A DNA stretch of 64,000 nt, from NCBI RefSeq assembly GCF_947507565.1, contig NC_089179.1, positions 1,939,747-2,003,746 on the forward strand, written 5' to 3'. Made by a program: the position numbers and the translations under genes. The notes under the pieces are model-generated. The model searched no databases. It had not been told where the DNA came from and was given only the letters and a program-made list of their open reading frames with translations. This document shows, piece after piece, positions 31,157 to 42,446 of this stretch (positions are counted from its first letter, which is position 1; each line of letters opens with the position of its first letter). The DNA is from Oscarella lobularis. Lineage: Eukaryota; Porifera; Homoscleromorpha; Homosclerophorida; Oscarellidae.

Positions 31157-31312
31157 ATGTCGGCAGCTGAACAGGGAACGGACGGCGCCGGCCGTGGCCG
31201 TGGAAGCGGCGAAGACGACAACGACGACCGCGGTCGCGGCCTTGGCCGTGGCCAAGGTCGACGTGGTCGAAATCGCCGCGGAAGCGGTCGCGGTCGGCGT
31301 CGTGGAAAGTAA
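31157..31312 (+). CDS. Gly/Arg-rich small protein, hypothetical
   Basis: The ATG at 31157 encodes 51 residues. After an acidic leader it is almost entirely RG, GR and RR dipeptides (GRGRGSGEDDNDDRGRGLGR and so on) and stops at 31310-31312. AATAAA follows about 25 bases later. A TTTTCAG upstream at about 31139 could be a splice acceptor, so this may be the last exon of a longer RGG protein. RGG regions bind RNA. The opposite strand is also open but gives a meaningless proline-arginine repeat. Confidence 0.4.
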   Translation: MSAAEQGTDGAGRGRGSGEDDNDDRGRGLGRGQGRRGRNRRGSGRGRRRGK

Positions 31313-31376
31313 GACTTCGCGATCACTCGCAAAAGAATAAATTTTATATTTTCTTTTTTCTTTAATTATTAAGTAG

Positions 31377-34300
31377 TTACGACGAAAAGGGATTTGCATG
31401 TTTTTTTACCGCCCGAGGTTCATTTTGCACGAATATTTTGATTTTTATCATTTGTGATAGAGACAGTTTCGAAAAGAAAGTGAAGAGGCGCCTGTGGATA
31501 AGTGACAGCTGATGCCGTCCCACCATCGACATTTCGTCGATGATCAAATATCGTACGTCTTCGAACCTCTCTTGCAGGTCTCTAAGAGAAGGTCCTTGTA
31601 CGTCGGAAAATGACGTCTTCTGCAAAGGAATGCGTAAAAGCGAGAGGAGCGTTTGTCCACCAATATTGAATGCTGCAACACCAGTAGGTGCTGCAAGTAT
31701 GCAATCGCTTCCGAGCATTTCCTTTATGCAATTTATTAGATACGACTTTCCGGTTCCAGCGGAACCGCAAACAATCATTCGAAGCGGCTTGCATTCGAAG
31801 CCGCTTTTTGTCAACTCGTGTGGCTGCGAACGATGTCGTACGCTAATTTCTGATTGCCTTGAAGAAGGCTTGAATCGGCAGCCGCAACGAGCTCCTTATT
31901 GGATGAAGTGCTTTTTTACGCGCTTCCGTTACAAATTTTGGAGCCTCTGACAACGGTGGAAACTGCGCAAGTTTTTCCGACCAGTTGTAGTGTGCGAGAT
32001 CTCCCTGATTAAATTCGGAATCTCTTGTGTCGTCCTCGTCAAAGTCATCGGATGAGTTGGGAGGACGGCACAATTTCATCCAGTCATCTTGATCTCGGAT
32101 CTTTTTCTGTCCAAGATCTTTCTCTTCGTCTTTCTGCGCCATATTTGGATCTTCCTCTGTCTCTTCAAAAGGCATTTGAATATTGGCTATTGATTCAATA
32201 TCTTCCATCAGTTCAATTCTATTGACCAACTTTTTGCTGGCCGTTCGAATGAACTTTTTGAAAGCTTTTGTGGAAGGCAGAGGAATGGTTTCACCGTCTG
32301 TATCGGTGATCTCATTTTCTGCTTCCTCTTCTTCAATAGTCAAATCGTCTAGCTTACGAAAAGGTTTGAATTTCATCAACTGATAGTAACAGCACTTTTC
32401 GTACTGTTCCTTGTTTGACTTATTGCAAAGGATTCGCGGTGCTACACGAATGACTATAGACTTGTGTCTGCGCACCGTTTTACCCTTTGCGTTTATATAG
32501 TAGTCAGAGACGTAGTCCAGTAGACAAACGTCTTCAACTTCTACCGAACGTCTCATGTACTCTTCTATTACAGTTGGAAGCGTTGCAGTTCGCCCTGGCT
32601 TTGCAGCCGGATCGACTTCACGCTTATTCTCTAAAAAGAGCGTTTTGAATTCGCGAGTCGATGTCACCAGCTTTTTGCCCATAATTAGATGGCAAGTTTC
32701 CTGTGCTGAATAGTCGCGCTCGCCAACGGTTTTCATTAGCAATTTGGAAACGGCCTTTCGAGCCGGATCGTCCGTGGACATTGACTCGGTAATCATCTTA
32801 AACGTTTCCTTCAGCGTTGCTGATTGCGGTTCGCTCTTTGTTGCGTATTTTGCGATATACTCACCAACAGCGTATGGGCTGACGATAACTTGCATGTCAA
32901 CATTCGCTCGCCAACCTTCCAGCTGGAAGCGATTGTGACTGTTTACGCGAGGATCGTTGCGCTTGTGTGTTACCTCCGCCTCTGTATGACGTTCCGGTTT
33001 TCCGAAAGGAGAAATTTCCAGTGTCGTTTCTTTCCTCAGCGGTTTTGGAAACTTGAAACGACACACCAACTCTCCAATAAAATTTGTTTTAAGGCAAGTT
33101 GTTTGCTTGCACTCTGTATGGCGCTCAACAGTGGCTATCAGACGCTTGTAATCCGCGTCATGATCGCTAATGTCGGCCCACTTTTCATGGCACGGATGAT
33201 TTCCTGTCTTTGTTTGCGGCATTTCTCCTTTGCCTTCTTCGTCGAAAGAAGGATTCATTGTCGACACAAGCCAATCGGCAAAGTCGACAATTTCTTGACC
33301 TTCTTCGCTTAGAATCTCTTTCATTCTCTCTTCGTTTGGTTTATCGTCTTTACCAAGTTGAAACTCGGGGTAATCCTTTATGCGACGAGTTATCTCTTCG
33401 CAATCAGGAGCATCCCGAATCCAACCGATGCCGTGCATGTGAGCACTGCCACGATGCTGGTATTCTATGCGAGCCCAATAGTCTGTCTGTAAAGCAGTAG
33501 ACGTTTGCCATAATATTTTTGCAAATAGTCAGTGGCTCGTTTAGTAAATAGCCAGTCGGCTAGCATGGGATTGCTGTTCAGAGTCTCGTTTCGATCTCTA
33601 TACTCTGCATGCAATTGCTCTGCAGTTTTATCTGGACTATAATGCGCTGCCAAATTGAAAAACTCGGGCCAATGCAAATCGGCTGCGCTCAAAGTAAAGA
33701 AGCAGCTTGGCGAACCGACTTTTTCCATCATGGCAAAAAGATTCTTTTTCTGCATGTTCCAGTACTGTTTCGTACCATGCAGACTTTTGCCAAAGTGGAC
33801 AACTTTGTTAGGAAATGAAGAGCTTTCTCTGACGTTTTTGTCATCTCTCGGAGTTCCTCAACGGTGAGGGCTGCATCGCTCGGATTTTGTTTGACAAAAA
33901 CCCGAGCTGTTTCTAACGCCCGCCACCTCATCATTGTATTCAAAGCAAAATACCTCAAACGCGGATGCCGAGCAAAACGCCCGTCTTTATACCGCATTAT
34001 GTGTTTCAGGTATTCGCCCAACGTAACTGACCGTAATCGGGGACTACGGAAGTCTCCTGCCCCCGTTAGAAATAACGCCGGAAAGGCTTGCGTAAAGTAG
34101 CCTTCCGTCGTAAACTCACTAATGGGATTACTGCCGTAAGTGGGCCAGCTCATATGGTCCTGCTGGTCACCATTTTCCTTGCAGCTATCTCCTTTTTCTT
34201 CAGCCTGTTCATCGGCAGACTTGCTTCCAAGACTGTCGATAAATTTATCAAGCTTTTGCCTTTCTGTTAGGTTTAATGCTGCGGAAGGCAAGACAGAATG

Positions 34301-35670
34301 CGAAAAGTGGACTGCATCGTCCTCGTCTTCATTCGTGTCTTTTGCCTCGTCAGCATTAGCGCCAACAGGAGAAATATCTTCGAAGGAGGCATCGTCATTA
34401 TCCGCTCTAATATGCAAATGTGCAAGCATCACATGGAGATCGTCAAGTTCTCCATCTTCAGGAAGAGCTTCTAATGCCTCGGAATCTATCTCTATGTTCT
34501 CGTAATACTTGTTGTTCCTTTTCAAGTTTACGAGTGCCTCGAGAACTCGTTGTCGCCTTACGCGGAAGTTATTGACCTTACCGGAAGTGCGCGTCTGGCG
34601 AACAACGACCATACCCAAATTACTCTTTGTTCTAGGCAGACGGGTCAAAACCGACTGCACATTTTGGGGCAAATTTAGCACGTGACCACGGTATCCAAAT
34701 TGCCTTCCGGCCGGCAATCTGAAAATGTGCATCATTGGTGCTATTTGCGCTATGAGCATTTCTTCGACAACTGATAAATTCTTAAGAGGCAGTGGAACAC
34801 GCCCAGGATTCATGTTGTTGTCGGATGTAAGAAGGCCTACACAACCGTTTCCTTGGTCAGTTGTGCACTGCTTGCACATTTGTGTGCTGTACCTTATGTC
34901 TAAAGTGGGCCACGACTCCTCGCACGCAACACACGTATGGAAGGTTAGACCTTCCATGCGTTTGTGAAATGTGTCTAAGCGAGGATAATGTGCAGATGCA
35001 AATTCATCTTGCGTCGCCCACTCTTTCCAAAAAGGGACCCTTTCCTCGCCCATTTCACCTGATTTTTCACGAAGAGCAGCTTCCTGCTTCTTTCGTCGCT
35101 TTCTTTGCGCTTCCATATCGTTTCGAAACTGCTTTTCATCCGCAGTCACATCTCGTCTTTTAGCTGAATTGCGCTTGGCATTAGCTAAAAGGCGCTTTTG
35201 GCGCTCTTCTTTCGTTTCATTATCTCTTCGGAGAGACTTCACCACAGCGTCACGTGACTGACGCTCTTTGCGTTCTTCTGGCGCTTCATTATCTCTTCGG
35301 AGAGACTTTACCATAGCGTCACGTGACAGACCCTCTTTGCGTTCTTCTGGCGTTTCACTCTCTTCGGAGAGACTTCACCATAGCGTCACGTGACATACAC
35401 TCTTGGCGTTCTTCTAGCGTTTCTGCTCTTCTTTTTGCCTTGTGGCTTTCGACGTCCTTCCTGTCTCCTCGGCACTTTCGGAAGACCTCTTGCGACGCAT
35501 TCTAAAGAGAGAATCGCATTTTTCGGTCTCGTTCTGCGCGTCAGACTGATTTAGACAATTAGTTCGCCTTCGTTCGCGAGCGAGTCGCCTTTGTCTTGAA
35601 GAGGGGGATTCCCCTGAAGTGCCTTCGTATTTGTGCGACTTTTTATTCGTTACAGAGTTGCCAACCTAGA
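31377..35670 (-). pseudogene. Helitron Rep-helicase polyprotein, 3'-truncated
   Basis: Minus-strand order: a basic leader with tandem MVKSLRRDNEAPEERKE repeats (35430-35200); a zinc-binding segment with HTCVACEESW and MCKQCTTDQGNG; a DUF6570-like region, LSVVEEMLIAQIAPMMHIFR and FGYRGHVLNLPQNV; the Rep N-terminal part, SCFFTLSAADLHWPEFFNLA (33755-33465); DYWARIEYQHRGSAHMHGIG, the HUH nuclease motif; and a PIF1-like helicase with CGSAGTGKSYLINCIKEM and YLIIDEMSMVG. The protein ends about 45 residues after motif II, so motifs III-VI are lost. Frameshifts lie near 33750, 33490, 31830 and in the leader. Helitrons transpose by rolling-circle replication; this one is dead. Confidence 0.9.
35203..35432 (-). 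repeat. In-frame 66-69-bp repeats in the Helitron leader
   Basis: About 3.5 tandem copies of a unit containing CTTCGGAGAGACTTCACCAT and AGCGTCACGTGAC. Each encodes roughly MSRDAMVKSLRRDNEAPEER. One copy has lost bases, which causes the upstream frameshift. Confidence 0.85.
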
Positions 35671-38256
35671 AGGAGGTAAATGCGTGAGATTGGGCGCGCG
35701 CTTCGCGCCGAAAATTTTTTAGACCACGCCCCTCTAAATCTATTAAACCACGCCTACATTCTACTAAAGCTACTTTTTGGAGTGCTCGTCATTATATCTC
35801 TTCGTCGCTTTTTTGGCGTCTTCAAGCACTCTTTTGCTGGGATTGAATTTGTAGCAGGGCTCAACATCGTGCATTTTGATTCCAATTATGCTCGACAAAG
35901 TTCCATTCAGGTCAAGACGAGACCGATAACTTGTTTTGTTCATCTTGATCATGCTGAAGAAGCGTTCTTCTCCAGCATTCGAATGTGGTAGAACGAGGAC
36001 TATTTCCGCTACCTTAGCCAAAAAGCGAAATTTGAGGGTGCAGCCATCTGCTGATTTTATCTGTGACAGATACGCCCAAACAATGTCCATTCTCGTAAAT
36101 TCAGATATTGCCTGAGTTTCTTCGTCAACAATTTCTTCCTTAGCATCCCTCCAAACGGAACTTGGAATATCATCTTTTTCCATCAGTTGATATTCGATGA
36201 ATTCGTCGTGAATTGCATCAATTTCTTCAGGTTCAAACTTTAGAAAGTTGTTGAACCGGGTCACAAAATACTCTACGTCAGCATAATCAGCATCTTCCCT
36301 CCTTTCAAAATTAACCAATTTGGCACGTTTCAACGTTTCATCGGTTAGCGGCAGTTTTGCAACCATATACCGTGCTGCTGCTATGTAGTATTTCTTTACT
36401 GCCGACAGGAATTTTTCCACTTTTCTTTCGGTAACGGATACTTCGCTTTCTAACTTCTGCAGTTCTTGCCTCGCATTGATTCCGATAAACAGTGAATCAT
36501 CATCACATTGATTTTCCGGCTCAGCGTATGGAACACCATTCAAATTAGGATAGTTGTTAAGAACTGATATTTTAATAAATTTTGAAAAGGTTTTCCGCAG
36601 AAAGTTAAGGCAATGAGGATACAAATAGTAGATAGCTGGATCTTCCCTTTGCAGAAAAACGTTAAACTTCACAAGATCAGAAAGTACAGTCTTATAAAAT
36701 AAAAGATACAGCTTCGTCATGGGATTGCTAAAGAGAGCAGCTAAACGTCTAAACCGTGCCTGTGGTTCTTCGGCCGAAAGAAAGTAAGACTTAAGGCCAT
36801 CGTAAAGTTTCAATATACGCTCAACGGCATTGATTAAACTTAACCATCTTGTGGACACATGCTTAACAACTTGCTGATAGGTTATGTCGCAGAAACAGCA
36901 GAAGTCAGCAAGAGAATTTTTCCTTTTCGAGCTTTTGTCAAACCAGTATAGAGGTCTATTGCCATTTCTTCAATATCAAATCCGCTTTCTAATGCAAAGG
37001 CAGAAGAAGCGGCATTTCCAATGTTGTGCGAAATGTGGCAAAGGCAACCCAGAAAATAGACATTGGGATTGACTTGTAGTACCCTCGATTTTATCGAGTT
37101 GTGTTTACCCAAGTTCACGCTGGCATTGTCCACACTAAATCCGACGCAGTTGTTCCACGAAACATTACACGTTCTCAAAACATCTGAAATTTTTGAAAAA
37201 ATTTCAGCAGAAGTTGCAGCATTAACGCCATCGGTCGTTCCCATATCAAGAAACCTAGATTCGATTCGGTGACGATTTGTATCAAATATTTTGACGGTGA
37301 TCGGATTCATTTTAAGAAGGCCAGTGTCATTTGATCCGTCAGTTGCCAAAGTGAAAGGCTGATGCTGCATTGCCTCAATAAGTTCTCTTTTGAAAGCCGG
37401 TGCTACTGCTCCGTTAAGAATAGCAGTAGTTTTTGTCCGCGCACAGGAAAAGCCTTTGGCAACGTCGCCGTCGAAAACAGAACGTATCATTGGGCCTCAG
37501 ATGATCAGCAACCGCAATAGGAACGTTGTGCTGGGCAAGGAGAGTGCTGATTTTAACTTCAGCTGTAATAATCTACCAAAACTGCTATTAATTTACGCAA
37601 CAAAGTCTGAAAGAACATACCTTTTGGGCCAACGGTCGATCACTTGAAGAAAAAGTGATTCGATTCTGCTTATCCAACTTCTTAGACAGCTCCAAGTGCC
37701 TGGTTCCTTGTGCATGCCTTGAAACGTCAGCCTCTCCTTGATGTTTACATGAAAGTGTTTTATTGCAGATTGTGCAATGAAAGGAATAGCTGTCCTGCCT
37801 AACAGGTTGAAGAAACGAATACTTTCGTGTCCAGTCCTTGTTGAATTTCGTGTGATAGGTCGCTGCGCCGCGCACATCTGCGCACTTTTTTCTCTTTGAT
37901 GGAGTTCCAACGGAAATGATGTCAGGATCGGCCATCGAATCGCTGTCACTCGAAGCCATAACAGTCAAGGGCGTATATGTCTGAGCAAAGAATGAAAGTA
38001 CAAGTCAGACCTCAGATCAGACGCTAACCAGAAATGAAAGGTGGAGGCGATGCTGACGAGTTTCCGTGTGCTAGCGAAAAGTAGGAGTCTGGCAGTAGCG
38101 CGCGTGAAAGAAGTCGTAATCAAGCGCGCTAAACCAAATATGTCTATTGTAAAATATTTTCAAAATGCGTGAGAAATTTGAGGCTAAGCGTGAGAGCGTG
38201 AGATGAAGTCAAAATGCGTGAGTGTCACGCACAATGCGTGACACTTGGCAGGACTG
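35653..38256. mobile_element. hAT element, complete but decayed
   Basis: The left end CAGAGTTGCCAACCT and the right end (read inward) CAGTCCTGCCAAGTG share CAG and TGCCAA, a hAT-type terminus. TCGTTA flanks both sides (35647-35652 and 38257-38262), a 6-bp match, shorter than the usual 8. The subterminal regions repeat ATGCGTGAG. The low-coordinate side abuts the first codons of the Helitron frame, so the hAT probably inserted in the Helitron 5' region. Confidence 0.7.
35770..37968 (-). pseudogene. hAT transposase with BED-like finger
   Basis: Exon 1 (37968-about 37600) has a nuclear-type leader (TPSKRKKCADVRG) and FHCTICNKTLSCKHQGEADV followed by SRHAQGTRH, a BED/TTF-like C-C-H-H finger. After an intron the core (37490-36882) shows QPFTLATDGSNDTGLLKMNP (first aspartate), NCVGFSVDNASVNLGKHNSI (second aspartate), FLGCLCHISHNIGNAAS and, after a shift at 36870, MSTRWLSLINAVERILKLY. 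The end (36858-35770) carries VLPHSNAGEERFFSMIKMNK and RSRLDLNGTLSSIIGIKM, the dimerisation region with the final glutamate. Two frameshifts make it inactive. Confidence 0.85.
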
Positions 38257-38619
38257 TCGTTAGCGGCAGCAAAGCCTGCCGCATTGAAGAGTCGCATGCA
38301 TTATTTGGCAAAAAAATCGGCGCGTGCCCACTCAAAGTGGGCGCGACGACCGATATCATCCCGTGAGGTGATTCAACCGCAGACGCATCATGAACGCGGA
38401 GCGGGATCAAGCCCACGCGATCGTTCGCAGTTCGCGAAGCGATCGATTTGCTGGTATCTTCATGGGAGAAAGGAGAAAAGCTGGTGTCATTCATTGAGAA
38501 GCTGTGTGACGTCACAATGTAGAGGTGTTTGATGTTGCAATGGTTGCAAGGCACAGTCTTTCTAAATAGCTACAGTGACGGCGATCGAGTGGTGTTCCAC
38601 TCTTTGTGCAAAGAGCGAT
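38257..38619. other. No gene recognised
   Basis: Unassigned sequence between the hAT right end and the palindromic satellite. CGATCG words already appear from 38430 onward. Confidence 0.4.
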
Positions 38620-38840
38620 CGTGATCGAGCATCGCGATCGTTCCTTGAGAATCGCTCTTCAAGCGATCCTCACGATCGCTCTTCGAGCGATCGCCACGAT
38701 CGCTCTTCGAGCCACGATCGCTCTTCGAGCGGTCGCCACGATCGCTCTTCGAGCGATCTCCACGATCGCTCTTCGAGCGATCGCCACGATCGCTCTTCGA
38801 GCGATTTCCACGATCGCTCTTTGAGCGATCCTCACGATCG
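38620..38840 (+). repeat. 24-bp palindromic satellite
   Basis: About nine units built on CGATCGCTCTTCGAGCGATC with a 4-base variable linker. Each unit is a self-complementary hairpin (GATCGCTC, loop TTC, GAGCGATC). Because the period is eight codons, frames are long and repetitive (RSSSDRHD in one, TIALRAIA in another). These frames are a consequence of periodicity and are not annotated as genes. Confidence 0.9.
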
Positions 38841-39200
38841 GCCTGCTATGTTCTGGGTGCTTTTTGACCGTGTCGCGTGACTCGCGTCACAGGTATATAC
38901 GATGCACGTTAATGATTGTGACGTCAGAGTGTGACAATCAAAACCGTCGTTTCCCTTCTCAGCGCATTTATAACACGGAAAATAGCACACATCAATTTGA
39001 AGCAGGGGTTTCTACGCATTTTTTCCGATTATGAAAGAAAAAACGCTTTATTCGCGCCGTAAATCGCCTTTTTCGGGTCACCGTTTTCGGCCCTATGTCA
39101 CGCATGCGCTTTACAAAGTGAGGGTTTTTCTTATGTGACGTCACAATACGGAGCGAACAGACACACAGACAGACAGACACACATACAGACACTTCCGGTC
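38841..39200. repeat. Unassigned region ending in an ACAGAC microsatellite
   Basis: No gene. A short ACACAGACAGACAGACACAC tract lies at about 39160-39190, preceded by a TGACGTCAC palindrome at 39137-39145. Confidence 0.5.
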
Positions 39201-39423
39201 CTAAGATCACGTTTGAGAGTGCCTCCCTCCGCCGTTATACGGGCTCCACCCGTACAACTCTGGTGGTCGGCTCCATAATAGTCTGTACCCGTGTGATTAG
39301 TCAGAGTTTAGACAGTTCAGTTAGTTTGTCCGGTGTAGTGAAGCGTCGAGTGAGTGTGTGCGTGTCCGACTAAGAATGAAAACGACTGAGCGCTCATCCG
39401 ATTCGAACACAGAATTTCGACAT

Positions 39424-39451
39424 TGGTGACAGGATCGTGATTCGAACCGAC
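39424..39451 (+). promoter_or_regulatory. Primer-binding site resembling a tRNA 3' end
   Basis: The sequence TGGTGACAGGATCGTG, then ATTCGAACC, reads as the complement of a tRNA 3' half: TGG for CCA, a 7-base acceptor arm, and ATTCGAA for the T-loop TTCGAAT. By memory it is closest to tRNA-Leu, with about five differences over 28 bases. Confidence 0.6.
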
Positions 39452-39531
39452 GCCTCTCGAATTTGCGTGGGAGGGAAAGAGGACGGAATTCGACGAGCGA
39501 CGAGCGACGACTGACGGTGACAGGCGTTGGA

Positions 39532-40417
39532 ATGGCGAACAACGACGGAGGCGGAGGAGGCGGAGGAGGCGGGGGTCACGCGCCTAAAATCGTCGCTCTC
39601 CCGTCGCTTTTCGAGGACGGCGACATTGAAGAATGGATTGCGCGCACGTCGACGTGTGTGCAAATGCGAACCACTGGGACGCTGACATGAAGGTTGGCGC
39701 GGCGCCAGCCTATCTAAGAGGACGAGCGGCGCTCGTCTACCGTGATTTCGACGATGGTCAGAAGGACACGTGGGACCATTGGAAGGAGGCTCTTATCGCA
39801 GCGCTAGCGCCGAATACCGCCGAGCGCAGACGGATCGCGCGCCAGTATCTCTTCAGTATCTCTTCAGTCGCGGCGAAACTCTTATGTGGGATATGAACGA
39901 GCCACTTCAGAAGTACGTACGGAAGATCACCAGGCTGGTCGATCGAGGATTCCCAGAGTTAGCGGGAGACGCGCGAAAGAATATGCTAATTGAGCGGTTC
40001 ACGGATGGAATTCCCGACGAGATCGCTAATGAGTTGCAGCTACACCCCGTTCCTGAAAAGATGCTGCAGGCTACGATGGACAGAGCTGAGGAATTGATCC
40101 TTCACTGGAAGCGAAGGAAAGCGATGCCGCAATGGAAAGTTGGAAACCGCCCAAAGGCAGTCGCAGCTGTCGGGATCGGGGAGGCGTCTGTCTGGGATCG
40201 ATGGGAACCTACAGCGGCGGCGCCGCCACCGCCCCTTTTCGAACAATCGTTGGAACCGACGCGCCCGGAGCCGAAAAAGCCAGAGAGACGCCAGCCAGAA
40301 CGAAGGGATCGCAGCGAGGATCGGTTGGCGTCAGCGCTTTTGAAGCTGGAAGAGAGATTGTTACGACTAGACGATCGAGAAAGACATACATGTAGAAAAC
40401 ATATAAATATCTTCTGA
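39532..40417 (+). pseudogene. Ty3/gypsy-type Gag
   Basis: The ATG at 39532 gives a glycine run and PKIVALPSLFEDGDIEEWIA. A shift near 39660 leads to AYLRGRAALVYRDFDDGQKD and HWKEALIAALAPNTAERR. A local duplication of CAGTATCTCTT at about 39842 shifts the frame again, and the rest reads LQKYVRKITRLVDRGFPELA, MLIERFTDGIPDEIANELQL and a Pro/Arg-rich charged C-terminus. This is the capsid-type retrotransposon Gag fold. No zinc knuckle remains before the truncation at 40417. Two frameshifts disable it. Confidence 0.7.
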
Positions 40418-40818
40418 AGTGGCGGTGAGCGATGGCGTCTATCTCATTGACAGAGAAATAGAGATATAATAAGACCACTTGGCGCAAAACCGATGCCACA
40501 GGCGACGGATAAGAAGCTATTAACAGGCGGTTGAGAAAGCGCGGCCTATGTTAGACCACAACTGCATGACCGCGTCACAGGCTGAACTGGGCTTCGCATA
40601 TGGGTCCCTAGCAAAAAACAGCACTGATTAACTGTGCTATCAGGCGACTCGCGATCGAGGGGCCGGCCTCCGATGAATATTCGACCGGCATTTCGAACGA
40701 GGAGACGCCGCCACTAAAAGCATTTCTTCTATAGACAGCTCCTTGACATTCTCGCGAGTAAAGGAACTGCGCGGTACCTTTTCATAGCAAGTCGGTCGTT
40801 TCTCAGTTGTTTGCGTAG
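40418..40818. other. No gene recognised
   Basis: Unassigned GC-balanced sequence between the LTR fragment and a possible exon. Nothing supportable was seen. Confidence 0.4.
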
Positions 40819-41052
40819 CGACAGGGCGAAGCGAGTGACGATAAAGACCATTCTGGGCGCGAAAACGGGTCGGATCAAAACCTACCCGAATTCAGCGAAC
40901 CCGTTGATTTAGCTGCGTTGAATTATTCTCGTATCGACTTAAGACGTCCGGGTCCAGCTGTCGGAATTGAACTGACGGCAGGAGCGGCAACGCAGTCAGC
41001 AGATGGAAAAACAGTTACAATTGAACTGGACAATTCAGACTTGAAAAAGTGA
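40819..41052 (+). CDS. Possible exon of a host or element gene
   Basis: A TTTGCGTAG acceptor precedes an open frame of 78 codons. It encodes an acidic leader and then VDLAALNYSRIDLRRPGPAV and GIELTAGAATQSADGKTVTI, ending ELDNSDLKK at 41050-41052. The alternating hydrophobic pattern suggests beta strands. A COMM-like C-terminus was considered but not supported. No start codon is present, so earlier exons would be required. Family unknown. Confidence 0.3.
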   Translation, partial: RQGEASDDKDHSGRENGSDQNLPEFSEPVDLAALNYSRIDLRRPGPAVGIELTAGAATQSADGKTVTIELDNSDLKK

Positions 41053-41435
41053 AGCTAAATGCAGGAATTGGAACAGTTGCCAAGCGCGTTTATCCGTCGA
41101 CAAGAATGGGAATTATGTTTTTAGTCACTTCTCTTTTGAGATTTTCTTAATTACAATAGTTTTTGTGAAAGCAGCTGCAACAAGTGTGTTGTTGTACTTC
41201 ACGTCTTTATTATGATGTAATTGTAACATTTTCCAAAGAATTGACTGAGATTAAACGAAACAAAATAGTGTTGACGAGCTTTTTTCGGAGGTTCTGGAAC
41301 AGGAAAAGGTGGCAGAGGAAGGAAGAGGAAAAGCTAAGCTGTCAATCCGGCAGTTCACAGAGCAGAGCCAATAAATGTCCTGATTTTCAAAACGAAGACA
41401 GCAATAAAGGGAAGATGAGTCCGCCGGCACCACCT
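41053..41435. other. Unassigned; weak coding signal
   Basis: A frame around 41270-41370 (LFSEVLEQEKVAEEGRGKAK) may be an exon of the gene ending at 41608, but neither splice site can be fixed. Confidence 0.3.
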
Positions 41436-41608
41436 CCGCAGCACACGTAGCATTGAATCAAGAACCTGATGAAGGTAGCAGCGGCCAGCCTTCGAGCAGA
41501 TCTTCTGGACAAATAAGGAGTCTCTCGCGCCGAGCTCTCGAGCAATATCAGGTCACGAATAGAGTATTCTCCGAACCAGACACGGATGACGAAGAATGGG
41601 GGCCTTGA
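41436..41608 (+). CDS. Possible terminal exon, acidic C-terminus
   Basis: The frame encodes VALNQEPDEGSSGQPSSRSS, GQIRSLSRRALEQYQVTNRV and FSEPDTDDEEWGP before TGA at 41606-41608. The Ser-rich linker and acidic, tryptophan-containing end look like a real protein tail. I recognise no family. Its 5' boundary is not certain. Confidence 0.3.
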
Positions 41609-42446
41609 AAACTTCATATATTTCAGAACTTCAGAAAAAAAAGATTAGTGTTATACGTTTTGTCTAAAAAGCGATTACGTTATCTAAACGCAATAGAAAG
41701 TAGCCCAAAGTAAGTGACAAATTACATTTCAGGTGTTAGAGGCGAGTTTAGAAAGTTCAATTTTGTCACGGCTGCACTAAAATAACCGTCTTTTTTTGAA
41801 CTCCCCGCCTTGCGCAAAGTATGCACAATTTCCTGCTCATGCGCACCGACCTTTTACATAGAAACAGGTATGCTTTCAGATTGTATGAGAGCTTCCTCGA
41901 ATGTGAGAATTGCTACGATGTCTTCTCGCATTCTCTGCCACCCGCCTATGTTTCGTCGAATCAATTTAGTGTCAAATTTATAAAGGTTTTTTGACTACTT
42001 GTCAATGACAGCCTCTGTCAGTCAATGACAGCATCTGTCAGTCTCCCTGCTCCTCCCGGTCGTCCGCCATCTACCAGTCGTGCCTTCGCCTTTCCTGCAT
42101 TTTTTTAACAGTCCGGAGATTTTTTCTTATCCTCTTTTGGACATGTCCAATGCAATGCTCTTTTTTGACTGTAGCATCATCTCCGTACGTCTAAAATCAA
42201 TACATTTTCAAACATTTTTTATAAATTTAGATGAGACCATATACGTGACCTAATTAGGTAACGTGCGTCGCCCTCGTGTCAGTTTGTGTTTGTAATAGCG
42301 CTTCGGCGCTTCTCTTTGCAATGACTAAGGTAAATTTGTGCATTAGCATTTGGACGCGAAACAGTAGGCAATAACTAATGGCGGCATGCGGCGGCGCTTC
42401 TGTTAACTAGCTCCCTCACCACTACAAATAGAAGCGTCACAACTCT
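41609..42446. other. No gene recognised
   Basis: Unassigned. A short direct repeat, GTCAATGACAGC with TCTGTCA, occurs twice at 42000-42040. Confidence 0.4.

Larger units (their letters stand above)
39201..40417 (+). mobile_element. LTR retrotransposon fragment (LTR end, PBS, gag)
   Basis: A presumed LTR 3' end terminates at CA (39421-39422), followed by a tRNA-type primer-binding site and a gag gene. No protease, RT, RNase H or integrase follows; homology stops at about 40417, so the element is truncated. The left LTR boundary is not defined. Confidence 0.65.

Noticed and set aside
38575..38880. Plus-strand 101-residue frame of RSSSDRHD repeats
   Set aside because: The 24-bp palindromic satellite has an eight-codon period, so more than one frame is open. 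No non-repetitive coding sequence is attached.
39424..39451. A tRNA gene on the minus strand
   Set aside because: Only the 3' half is tRNA-like and it sits exactly after an LTR-type CA end, so a primer-binding site explains it better.
40819..41052. COMM-domain protein exon
   Set aside because: The strand pattern is reminiscent, but the conserved tryptophan and the C-terminal helix are missing.
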